Positions 56,598 to 64,000 of a stretch of DNA of 64,000 nt are shown piece by piece; position 1 is the first letter of the stretch; every line of letters begins with the position of its first letter. Location of the stretch: NCBI RefSeq assembly GCF_900188105.1, contig NZ_FZNP01000001.1, positions 806,001 through 870,000 of the forward strand, given 5' to 3'. A program made the position numbers and the translations under genes. Source of the stretch: Actinomadura mexicana (GTDB lineage Bacteria > Actinomycetota > Actinomycetes > Streptosporangiales > Streptosporangiaceae). The notes under the pieces were generated by a model. That model ran no database searches and was not told the origin of the DNA. It worked only from the letters and a program-made list of their open reading frames with translations.

Positions 56598-56836
56598 GGT
56601 GTTCCCCCTGGGGCGGTGGCGGCGCGGGGGCGTACATCGATGCCCGTTAACCGGGTGACCGACCGGTAAACATGGCCATCGACGGGGCCCATGATTCGTA
56701 CGTCCCCGATCGGCCGCGCTGAGCCTCCCGATTTTCCGTCCGTTATGAATATAGGCCGGAAGCGGTCAGGCGGGAATATGGAATCGGAGGCGCGGGCGAT
56801 CACCGGTGGTCATGGCGCATTCACCCATAAACCGAT

Positions 56837-56863
56837 CGTGGCCCCCGGCAGGCGGGGGCCACG
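56837..56863 (-). terminator. Terminator after the XRE/DUF5753 gene
   Basis: CGTGGCCCCCG (56837-56847) pairs with CGGGGGCCACG (56853-56863) around GCAGG, 28 bases past the regulator stop. It isolates the hopanoid operon from upstream transcription. The rest of 56598-56890 holds nothing else I can support. Confidence 0.8.
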
Positions 56864-56890
56864 GGCCGCGCGCAGCGGGCGGCGGCCGGC

Positions 56891-57850
56891 TCAGTACGTC
56901 GTCCAGTAGGCGGTTCGGTAGGTGGTGAGGATTCGCGCGAGTATCCGGGGCGTCTGCTCGGGAGGTGCGGCCTCGGTGACCAGCCTGTTGAAAATGTGCC
57001 AGTGGTGCTCGATCTCGGCGCGCCGCGTCGGATAGACGGCATTGTCGGGACGCTCCAGATAGACCATGTCCTGGAGGCCCTGCTGCGGGAACCGGACGAG
57101 GGTGAGCGACCCGTCGCCGGCCACCTGGCCGGAGATGCCGAGGGGCGCGATCTGGATGGTGACGTTCGGCCGCCGGCACTGCTCGACGATGTGCAGGATC
57201 TGCATGCGCATCGTCTCGGGCGCGCAGGCGGGACGCCAGAGGGCCCCCTCGTCCAGCACGACCCAGAGGTTGAGCGGGCGCGGCCGGCGGCGCAGGACGC
57301 GCTGGCGCCGCATCCGGAGCTCCACGCGCCGCTCGACCTCGGCCTCGGACTCGGGGTGCAGGCGGCGGACCAGGTCGCGGGCGTAGTCCTCGGTCTGCAG
57401 CAGGCCGGGGACGAACTGGGCCTCGAACGTGCGGACCAGCTTGGCCGCCTGCTCGGCGCTGAGGTAGTCGCGGACCCAGCGCGGCACGATGTCGCCGTCG
57501 CCGTGCCACCAGGGCCGCGCGCCGGTCTGCTCGGCGAGGGCGAGCAGGGTCGCGCGCTCGCCGGGGTCGGTGCCGTAGTGGTCGAGCAGCCCGGCGACGT
57601 CGCCGGCCTTGGCGCGGGTGCGGCCCAGCTCCAGCCGCGTGATCTTCGACTCGGACGCGCCGATCGCCAGGCCCGCCCTGGGCCGGGACAGCCCGGCCGC
57701 CTCCCGCAGCTCGCGGAGCCGCTTGGCGAGCAGCATGCGCGGGACGAGCGGGTCGCCCTGCGCGCGGGCCGCACCGGCCGGAGCGCTCCGCGACGACGTC
57801 GGTTTCCTGCTGCCGGTGATCGTGACGGAGGCCAAGGGGGGACTCCTCAT
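56891..57850 (-). CDS. XRE family regulator with DUF5753 domain
   Basis: A 319-residue protein. An N-terminal helix-turn-helix (about residues 40-95; KRLRELREAAGLSRPRAGLAIGAS, then ESKITRLELGRT) is followed by DUF5753. That domain carries the signature FEAQFVPGLLQTEDYAR, VVLDEGALWRP and VYLERPDNAVYPT. Such regulators are numerous in filamentous actinomycetes and usually pair with a small DUF397 protein in BldB/WhiJ-like systems; none is adjacent here. ATG 57850 is chosen, and the exact start is uncertain because the first 40 residues are low-complexity. Confidence 0.88.
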   Translation of the reverse strand: MRSPPLASVTITGSRKPTSSRSAPAGAARAQGDPLVPRMLLAKRLRELREAAGLSRPRAGLAIGASESKITRLELGRTRAKAGDVAGLLDHYGTDPGERATLLALAEQTGARPWWHGDGDIVPRWVRDYLSAEQAAKLVRTFEAQFVPGLLQTEDYARDLVRRLHPESEAEVERRVELRMRRQRVLRRRPRPLNLWVVLDEGALWRPACAPETMRMQILHIVEQCRRPNVTIQIAPLGISGQVAGDGSLTLVRFPQQGLQDMVYLERPDNAVYPTRRAEIEHHWHIFNRLVTEAAPPEQTPRILARILTTYRTAYWTTY

Positions 57851-57974
57851 CAGAAGACGGCATGGACGACCGCTCCGACTATAGTTCACGCTGCGCGTCG
57901 GAGATAAGACCGTATGTTACCTACCGTCCGGGCCACGTGGTCCGGACCCCTCCGGCGGTTCTCGGCACGGCGCG

Positions 57975-58778
57975 TCAGGGTTTACGGGCCACCCCGCACC
58001 TGGTCGGCAGGGCCTCGCCCTCGATCGGCCCCACTTCGGGACGCCACGCCCCGCTCGTCACCAGCCCCGGCTCCTCCATCTCCAGGCCGTCGAAGTAGCC
58101 GCGGATGAACTCGGGTGTGCGCAGCCGGAACGGGTTCGCGCCGGTCTCGTCGTAGGCGCGCTGCGCCGCGTTGAACCTCTCGTTCTCGTCGGTGGAGTCG
58201 TGCAGGATGAGGTAGCTCCCGGACGGCAGCGGGTCCATCAGCCCGCGGACGACGCCGTACGCCTCGTCGGGGTCGACGATGTGCCCCAGCACCCCGATGA
58301 TCATCAGCCCGACGGGCCGGGACAGGTCCAGCAGCTCCGAGGCCCGATCCATGATCGTCTTCGGGTCGTGCAGGTCGCAGTCGATGTAGGCGGTGCGGCC
58401 CTCGTTCATGAGGGCGCGGGCGTGCGCGAGGACGAGCGGGTCGTTGTCGACGTAGACGACCTTGGCGTCGGAGGCTGCGCGGTGGGCCATCTCGTGGGTG
58501 TTGTCGACGGTGGGCAGGCCGGTCCCGCAGTCCATGAACTGGCGGATCCCGCGCTCGCGGGCCAGGAACCGGATCGCCCGGTCCATGAAGTAGCGGCCGG
58601 CGCGGGCGATCTCCACGATGCCCGGGTAGAGCCCGACGTAGTGGTCGCCGGCGACCCGGTCGATCTCGTAGTTGTCGGTCCCCCCGAGCCAGTAGTTCCA
58701 GATCCGCGCCGACTGCGGGACATCAGTGTTGATCTTGGTGTCCGATCCCTTTCCCGGGCCCCGGGTGGCATCCGTCAT
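57975..58778 (-). CDS. SAM-dependent methyltransferase, DUF574/Methyltransf_19 family
   Basis: A 267-residue protein of a family expanded in filamentous actinomycetes. The signature N-terminus is SARIWNYWLGGTDNYEIDR, followed by FMDCGTGLPTVDNTHEMA (the motif I equivalent) and VVYVDNDPLVLAHARALM (the acidic SAM ribose-binding motif). The reaction is unknown for the family. It lies 124 bases upstream of the XRE regulator gene on the same strand; paralogues of both often co-occur. Confidence 0.9.
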   Translation of the reverse strand: MTDATRGPGKGSDTKINTDVPQSARIWNYWLGGTDNYEIDRVAGDHYVGLYPGIVEIARAGRYFMDRAIRFLARERGIRQFMDCGTGLPTVDNTHEMAHRAASDAKVVYVDNDPLVLAHARALMNEGRTAYIDCDLHDPKTIMDRASELLDLSRPVGLMIIGVLGHIVDPDEAYGVVRGLMDPLPSGSYLILHDSTDENERFNAAQRAYDETGANPFRLRTPEFIRGYFDGLEMEEPGLVTSGAWRPEVGPIEGEALPTRCGVARKP

Positions 58779-59183
58779 GTCTGACGCTCCTTCCAGCAGG
58801 TACGGGCACCTCTCGCGGCAAACCTAGACCCCCCATCCCAAGAGCGGCCGGAAAAGCGGAATTCGGACCTGTCCGCCCGCCCATTCAGGACGACAATGAA
58901 TACGCAGGGTGGTCAGAACGCCGAAATCGGCGTGGCGCGTGCGCCTGGAGCGACGAAGGTGATCCAGGAACGGACCCGTGCGGGCACCGGCCGGACGACC
59001 GGAAATGATCACTTTCGGTGGGGACAGGGACCGGTGTCCGCGCCGTCATGATGATCGGACTGGGCACCCGGGAATCGACGTCGCTCTTTTCCGAGATTTT
59101 GCCGAACCGCGCTGCCCTCATCACCGAAGGCCGCAAACCCCTAATCCCGTCCATATCAGACGATTCTGGACGGGGGACGGCCC
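58779..59183. other. Intergenic region with PucR-gene terminator
   Basis: About 400 bases between two minus-strand genes. CCCGTCCA (59146-59153) and TGGACGGG (59167-59174) form an 8-bp hairpin 10 bases past the PucR stop, the likely terminator. The remainder is AT-richer than neighbours and should carry the methyltransferase promoter, but no clear elements are seen. Confidence 0.55.
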
Positions 59184-60227
59184 TCAGCGCCCCGCCCAGA
59201 CGGCGATCGCCAGCGCCACCCGGTCCTCGAACCGCATCGGGTCGCGGCCGGTCAGCGACTCGATCCGGGACAACCGGTGGCGCAGGGTGTTCGGATGCAG
59301 GAACAGGGTCCGCGACGTCGCCCCGACCGCGCCGCCCATGTCCAGGAAGGTGCGCAGCGTCTCGGTGAGGCGGGTGCCGTGCGCGGCGTCGTAGTCGCTC
59401 AGCGGCCGGGCGATCTGCTCGGTGAACGGGGCCAGCTGGTCCTGGTCGAGGCGGCCGAGGAGGGCCTGGAAGGTGGCGAGGTCGGCGGCGTGCACGACCC
59501 CGCCGCCGCGGCGCGCGGCGTCCAGCGCGGTGAGGCTCTCGGCGAGCGAGAGCGGCAGGTGCTCGAGCGGGCCGGGGCTGCCGACGCCGGCGGGCTCGGT
59601 CCAGGCGTGGGCGTCGTTGGTGACGAGCAGGGCCGTGTCCTCGTCCAGGCCGAGGACGCCGGGCAGCTGCTCCTCGACCGCGCCGTCCATCGCTATCACC
59701 AGCAGGGACGCGGGGTCGAGCCCGGCGTCGTCGATCCGGGAGCGCAGCGCCTCGGCGGACGCGAGCCCGTCGCGCACCATGCGCAGCAGCCGACCGGTCT
59801 CCTCCCGCTCGTGCCGCTCGTCGCCGGCGGACGCGAGCCGCTCGGCGAACCACTCGGTGAACCCGAGGAACGGGATCTCCGGCGGCACCTCCAGCAGCGG
59901 GAGGCCGGCCCGGTCGCAGGCGTCGCGCAGCTCCGCGGGGACGGCGTCGGTCATGTCGCCGACGCCGTAGCCGATCGCGCTCGCGCGGCCGGCCTTGACC
60001 GAGGCGGCGAACGCGGCGCACGCGCCCGCGTCCCGCAGCGACGCGCCGACCGTCAGCACGACCTCCTGCCCGCGCAGGTAGGGGCCGGGGTCGAGCAGCT
60101 CGGTGGAGTGCGCCCAGCGGACCGGGCGGTCGAGGCCGTCCTGCCCGGCGACCAGGCGCAGCCGGAAGCGCGGCACCTCCAGGAGCTGCCGGACGGTGAG
60201 GTGCGGCAGCGCGGAATCGCTGGTCAC
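59184..60227 (-). CDS. PucR family transcriptional regulator
   Basis: A 347-residue regulator. The N-terminal PucR domain (residues 8-125, LTVRQLLEVPRFRLRLVAGQ) is followed by a GGDEF-like middle, and the C-terminal PucR HTH_30 domain reads LFLHPNTLRHRLSRIESLTG. Members control purine, amino-acid or aromatic catabolism from the neighbouring divergent genes. The two SDR genes start 177 bases away in the opposite direction and are its likely targets. The ligand is unknown. Confidence 0.92.
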   Translation of the reverse strand: MTSDSALPHLTVRQLLEVPRFRLRLVAGQDGLDRPVRWAHSTELLDPGPYLRGQEVVLTVGASLRDAGACAAFAASVKAGRASAIGYGVGDMTDAVPAELRDACDRAGLPLLEVPPEIPFLGFTEWFAERLASAGDERHEREETGRLLRMVRDGLASAEALRSRIDDAGLDPASLLVIAMDGAVEEQLPGVLGLDEDTALLVTNDAHAWTEPAGVGSPGPLEHLPLSLAESLTALDAARRGGGVVHAADLATFQALLGRLDQDQLAPFTEQIARPLSDYDAAHGTRLTETLRTFLDMGGAVGATSRTLFLHPNTLRHRLSRIESLTGRDPMRFEDRVALAIAVWAGR

Positions 60228-60403
60228 AGCCTCACCCTCTCACCCCGGCCGGGCGCCCTCCCGCGGCCGTGACCGTGTTTTGGGCAAGTGCACGAAAGGC
60301 CGGGCGCGCCGTGGTGGGTTCGGCCAAGAAATCCCCATGATGCTTGTCACCAGCGGTTATGCCGGGTTTGCCTGGTGTTTTCGGAGGGTTGCGAGGTGAT
60401 CTC

Positions 60404-61099
60404 ATGGACGGGCGGGTCGCGCTCGTCACCGGGGCGGCCGGTGGCGTCGGCTCCGCGCTGGTGCGCGAGCTGGCGGGGCGCGGCTGGCGGACGGCGGGGC
60501 TCGACCTGCGCCAGGCCCCGGACACCTACCACTCGGTGAGCGTGGACGTGGCGGAACCCGCGCAGGTGAGCGCGGCGGTCCGGCGGATCGAGCGGGAGCT
60601 CGGCCCGGTCGAGGCGGCGGTGTGCGCGGCCGGGCACCACGCGATCGTCCCGATGTCCGACATCGCCTGGCCCGACTGGCGGCGGATGCTGCGGGTGCAC
60701 CTCGGCGGTGTGGTCAACGTGTGCGCGGCCGTCGCGCCGGGGATGGCCGAGCGCGGCCGGGGCAGCATGGTGGCGGTCACCTCCCACCTCGCCATCGGCG
60801 GCGCGAGCGCCGAGGCGCACTACTCGGCGGCCACCGGCGCGGTGATCGGGTTCGTCCGGTCGCTGGCGGTGGAGCTCGGACCGTCCGGGATACGGGTGAA
60901 CGCGGTGGCGCCCGGCCCGACCAACACGCCGATGGTCCCGTCCGACTCGCCCTGGCGCAGGCCGTCCTACCTGCAGGGGGTGCCGGCCGGGCGGCTGACG
61001 TCCCCGGAGGAGGTCGCGCTCGCCGTCGCCTACCTCGTCGAGGACGGCACGTTCTGCGCCGGCGAGGTCCTCTCCCCGAACGCCGGGACGGTGCTCTGA
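60404..61099 (+). CDS. Short-chain dehydrogenase/reductase
   Basis: A 231-residue classical SDR. The cofactor site is ALVTGAAGGVGSALV; CAAGHHAI corresponds to the NNAG motif. The active site has Ser in VAVTSHLAIGG and Tyr in AHYSAATGAVIGF, where the expected YxxxK lysine is replaced (YSAATG), so catalysis may be impaired or changed. ATG 60404 is behind GAGGTGAT. Its stop overlaps the start of the next SDR (TGATG). Confidence 0.88.
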   Translation: MDGRVALVTGAAGGVGSALVRELAGRGWRTAGLDLRQAPDTYHSVSVDVAEPAQVSAAVRRIERELGPVEAAVCAAGHHAIVPMSDIAWPDWRRMLRVHLGGVVNVCAAVAPGMAERGRGSMVAVTSHLAIGGASAEAHYSAATGAVIGFVRSLAVELGPSGIRVNAVAPGPTNTPMVPSDSPWRRPSYLQGVPAGRLTSPEEVALAVAYLVEDGTFCAGEVLSPNAGTVL

Positions 61100-61848
61100 T
61101 GACGATCGCGCTGATCACCGGGGCGGCCGGCGGGCTCGGCGCGGCCGTGGCGCGCCGGCTCGCGGCCGACGGCCGCATGGTCGCCCTCAACGACCGTCCC
61201 GGGCGGGACGTGGCCGCGCTCGCCGCCGAGCTGAACGGCCTCGCCGCGCCGGCCGACGTCTCCGACCCGGCGGCGGTGACCGCGATGGTGGCGGAGATCG
61301 AGCGCCGCACGGGCGGCCAGATCGCGCTCCTCGTCACCTGCGCCGGCCGGCTGGAGATGGTCCCGTTCACCGAAGTGCAGGACCGCGGCGGCTGGTGGCG
61401 CGCGGTCGACGACGACCTCGGCGGGACGTTCGCGTGCGCGCAGGCCGTCATGCCGGGCATGGTGGAGCGCGGCGGCGGCCGGATGGTGTTCACCGCGTCC
61501 GAGTGGGGGCTGATCGGGTGGCCGAACGCGAGCGCCTACTCGGCGTCCAAGGCGGGGGTCGTCGCTCTCGCCAAGTCGCTCGGCCGCGAACTCGCCCCGC
61601 TCGGCATCGCGGTGAACGCGGTCGCGCCGGGCGCGATCGACACGCCGCTGCTGGAGGTGGACGCGGCGGCCGCGGGCGTGCGCGTCGAGGAGATCCGCGC
61701 CCGGTACGCCGCCCGGGCGCCCCTCGGCCGGATCGCGACCCCCGAGGAGGTCGCGGCGGCGGTCTCGTTCCTGGCCGACGAGCGCCTCCCGACCCTCGTC
61801 GGCCAGATCCTCCACGTCAACGGCGGCACCACCCGCTCCCGCGCCTGA
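61099..61848 (+). CDS. Short-chain dehydrogenase/reductase
   Basis: A 249-residue classical SDR with an intact active site. ALITGAAGGLGAAVA binds NAD(P); TCAGRLE follows, and the catalytic residues are Ser in MVFTASEWGLIG and Tyr-Lys in SAYSASKAGVVAL. The acidic residue after beta-2 (ALNDRPG) suggests NAD preference. It is coupled to the preceding SDR, and the pair is under a divergent PucR regulator. The substrate is unknown. It ends six bases before the convergent FtsX-type gene. Confidence 0.9.
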   Translation: MTIALITGAAGGLGAAVARRLAADGRMVALNDRPGRDVAALAAELNGLAAPADVSDPAAVTAMVAEIERRTGGQIALLVTCAGRLEMVPFTEVQDRGGWWRAVDDDLGGTFACAQAVMPGMVERGGGRMVFTASEWGLIGWPNASAYSASKAGVVALAKSLGRELAPLGIAVNAVAPGAIDTPLLEVDAAAAGVRVEEIRARYAARAPLGRIATPEEVAAAVSFLADERLPTLVGQILHVNGGTTRSRA

Positions 61849-61854
61849 CCGGCG

Positions 61855-64000
61855 TCACTCGCGGGCGCCCACGGCTTCGGCGGGGCGGGAGGCCATGGCG
61901 AGGCGTGCGGCCGGGAAGGTCGCGGCCGCGGCGAGCAGGAGGCCCCAGGCGAGGATTCCCAGGTGGCCGAGGGGCGGGACGTACGGGGGGCCGCCCGTCA
62001 TGCCCGCGCCGAACGCGGCGAGCGTGGCGAGGGCGATCGCGGTGCCGAGGACGGCGGCGATCAAGGCGACGGCGAGCGTCTCCCACCCGAGCATCGCCAT
62101 GAGCTGGCGCCGGGTCGTCCCGACCAGGCGCAGCAGGGCGAACTCGCGGGACCGGCCGGCGGTGGCCATCGCGAGGGTGTTCACCACGGCGATCGCGGTG
62201 AAGGCGATGATCAGCCCCATGGCGACGTAGGCGATCTCCGCGTTGCCCGCCGGCCCGGCCTCGGCGAGCGCGCCCGGGGCCGCGACCGGGAGACCGCGCG
62301 GAGGACCGCCCGCGATCAGCAGCGTGCCGCGGGGGTCGTCGACATGGGCGGCCAGCAGGTCGCGGTCGACGGTCAGGTCGCCGAAGCCGAGGCCGCGCCC
62401 GTAGACCGCGATCACGGTGGGAGCGAACGGAGTGCCGTCGCCGAGGGTGAGCGGCAGCCGGTCCCCGGGCCCGACGCCGAGGCGCCGGGCGGCGGTGGCG
62501 CTGACCGCGATGCCGGAGGCGTCCAGGCGGTCGAGCGACCCCGCCCGGACGTCCAGGTCCAGGGTGCGGTCGAGGCCCTCCGGCGTGACGCCCTGGACGC
62601 CGTAGTTCTCCAGGCCGACCCGGACGGTGCCGTGCAGGACCTCGGTCACGGCGGTCACGCCGGGCGTCCGCCGGATCCGCTCGGCGGTGCCGTGCGGGAT
62701 CCCGGGACCGGCGGCGTGCGCGGCGAGCGTGCCCTCGCGCGCCTGCCGTGTCGCGGCGTGGCCGATCGTCGTCTGAACGAACAGGATCGTCGCGGTCAGC
62801 CCGATCATCAGCGTCAGCGGGGTGACGACGGACGCCAGGCGCCGCGCGCCCGCGGCGAGGTTGGCCGCCGCCAGGAGCCCGCCGCCCGGGAGGAGCCGGA
62901 GCGGGACGGCGAGCACGGCGATCGCGGCCCGGACGACGGCGGGGCCGAGGATCGCGACGGCCGCGGTCCAGACGATCGTGGTCAGCATCGTCACCGGGCT
63001 GGACGCCGCCTCCGTGTCGAGGTGCGCCAGCAGCACCGTCAGGGCGGCGGCCCCGGCCGCGACGGCCAGTCCGGCCGCGGTCCGGACGGCGCCGAGCCGG
63101 GCGCGGCCCGTCGCCGCGTCGCCGAGGGCCTCGACGGGACGGACCCGGGCCGCCCCGCGGGCGGTGATCCGGGCGGCGGCCACGGCCGCGAGGACGGTGG
63201 CGAGCGCGGCGGCGAGCGGCGGGAACGGGCCGACGACGAGGTCCAGGTTCGGCGGGAGGGCGCCGAGCCCGCGGAACTCGTCCCGCAGCCGGAACGCCAG
63301 CGGCAGGCCGGCCGCCGCGCCGAGCGGTCCCGCGAGAAGCCCGACCAGCAGCGCCTCGCCCCCGATCATCCGGCGGACCTGCCGCGGCGTCGCGGCGACC
63401 GCCCGCAGCACCGCGATCTCCCGCTCCCGCTGCCGCACCGACAGCGCGAACGTCCCGGACACCACGAGGACGGCGACGAGCAGGGCCGTCCCGCCGAGGG
63501 CGCCGCCCAGGGAGATGAGCTTGACGCGCGCCTTCTCCGCGCCGAGGAATTCCGCCCGGCCCCGGTCGCCGCCGGTGTGGACGGTCGCCGTGGTGCCGCG
63601 CACGGCCTCCTCGACGGCCCGGGCGGGGCCGTGGGCGCCGACGGCGGTGACCATGCCGTCGTGGCCGGACAGGCGGGCCGCCTGAGCCGTCGAGAAGAAG
63701 ACGGCGGTCTGGTGCGCGAGCGCCTGCCGGGTCACGCCCACGACACGGTAGGTGCCGGGGACGGCGGACTCGACCCGCACCGCCGTGCCCGGGTGCAGGC
63801 GGCGGGCGCGCGCCGTGGCGGCGTCGACCACGATCTCGTCGTCCGCGGCCGGGGCGCGGCCCTCGCGGAGGGTGAACGGGGTGAGCGCCGCGGACTCCCA
63901 CCCGTGGCCGGAGGACGGGCGGCCGTCCACGGCGGCGCCGATCTCGGCGGGGAACGTCACCTCGGTGACGACGCCCCGGACGCCGTCCGCCGCCCGGACC
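61855..64000 (-). CDS. FtsX-like ABC transporter permease (partial at window edge)
   Basis: At least 715 residues; the frame continues past the right edge, so the start is missing. Two FtsX domains are visible: TALLVAVLVVSGTFALSVRQREREIAVLRAVAAT-type membrane and cytoplasmic segments in the middle, and a second near the C-terminus (SREFALLRLVGTTRRQL). Periplasmic MacB-like regions lie between. About eight transmembrane helices are expected. The ATPase partner should lie beyond the window. This class exports lipoproteins or peptides or transmits mechanical signals to wall hydrolases. Confidence 0.88.
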   Translation of the reverse strand, partial: VRAADGVRGVVTEVTFPAEIGAAVDGRPSSGHGWESAALTPFTLREGRAPAADDEIVVDAATARARRLHPGTAVRVESAVPGTYRVVGVTRQALAHQTAVFFSTAQAARLSGHDGMVTAVGAHGPARAVEEAVRGTTATVHTGGDRGRAEFLGAEKARVKLISLGGALGGTALLVAVLVVSGTFALSVRQREREIAVLRAVAATPRQVRRMIGGEALLVGLLAGPLGAAAGLPLAFRLRDEFRGLGALPPNLDLVVGPFPPLAAALATVLAAVAAARITARGAARVRPVEALGDAATGRARLGAVRTAAGLAVAAGAAALTVLLAHLDTEAASSPVTMLTTIVWTAAVAILGPAVVRAAIAVLAVPLRLLPGGGLLAAANLAAGARRLASVVTPLTLMIGLTATILFVQTTIGHAATRQAREGTLAAHAAGPGIPHGTAERIRRTPGVTAVTEVLHGTVRVGLENYGVQGVTPEGLDRTLDLDVRAGSLDRLDASGIAVSATAARRLGVGPGDRLPLTLGDGTPFAPTVIAVYGRGLGFGDLTVDRDLLAAHVDDPRGTLLIAGGPPRGLPVAAPGALAEAGPAGNAEIAYVAMGLIIAFTAIAVVNTLAMATAGRSREFALLRLVGTTRRQLMAMLGWETLAVALIAAVLGTAIALATLAAFGAGMTGGPPYVPPLGHLGILAWGLLLAAAATFPAARLAMASRPAEAVGARE

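Overview
ORGANISM. This is a 64-kb chromosomal segment of a very GC-rich actinobacterium. The signs are near-universal G/C at third codon positions, many GTG and some TTG starts, GTGA/ATGA translational coupling, a DUF2550 gene beside atpC, a C+ type L31 behind a sigma-R-like promoter, a Rho with a long RG-rich insertion, an ArgS-related DALR protein beside lysA, an XRE/DUF5753 regulator, a DUF574 methyltransferase and a hopanoid cluster. Together they suggest a filamentous actinomycete, most likely Streptosporangiales/Thermomonosporaceae (Actinomadura-like). The genus is inference. LAYOUT, 0-12 kb (accessory and metabolic): an NmrA-type oxidoreductase; a PadR regulator divergent from a membrane protein, a carotenoid-cleaving dioxygenase and an aldehyde dehydrogenase; a GNAT acetyltransferase; two unknown genes, one DUF6745-like; a 36-codon small gene; a GMC oxidoreductase; a PduO-type cobalamin adenosyltransferase; a DUF4097 lipoprotein; and a DUF4913 protein. 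12-25 kb: a secreted M28 peptidase, DUF2550, the complete F1Fo-ATP synthase operon (atpI-like, atpZ-like, atpBEFHAGDC), a WecA/MraY-type glycosyltransferase, a DUF2207 membrane protein and a small secreted protein. 25-40 kb (core information and amino-acid block, all on the minus strand): a threonylcarbamoyl-AMP synthase, prmC, prfA, rpmE, a LuxR-type two-component system, rho, then RR-nrtL-lysA-hom-thrC-thrB, which makes lysine and threonine from aspartate, and tRNA-Arg(CCG) on the plus strand. 40-43 kb: a small scar downstream of the tRNA, with a broken integrase, a broken transposase fragment and orphan ORFs, then a PP2C/SpoIIE-type phosphatase. 43-50 kb: a VOC protein, an orphan transketolase/PDH-E1-like enzyme, a branched-polyamine-synthase-family protein divergent from a short MetE-like protein (both apparently leaderless), and an NlpC/P60-type hydrolase under a cyclic-di-AMP (ydaO) riboswitch. 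50-57 kb: a hopanoid operon hpnC-hpnD-hpnE-(decayed polyprenyl synthase)-shc-hpnH. 57-64 kb: an XRE/DUF5753 regulator, a DUF574 methyltransferase, a PucR regulator divergent from two SDR genes, and an FtsX-type permease cut by the window edge. HOW THE PARTS MAY CONNECT. The DUF4097 lipoprotein and the histidine kinase, 21 kb apart, share an identical 18-bp element with a CTAA loop in their upstream regions, which suggests one regulon. The hopanoid and NlpC loci both concern the envelope. The branched-polyamine and MetE-like genes both touch methionine/SAM metabolism. All calls rest on reading the sequence and family knowledge; no search was run.
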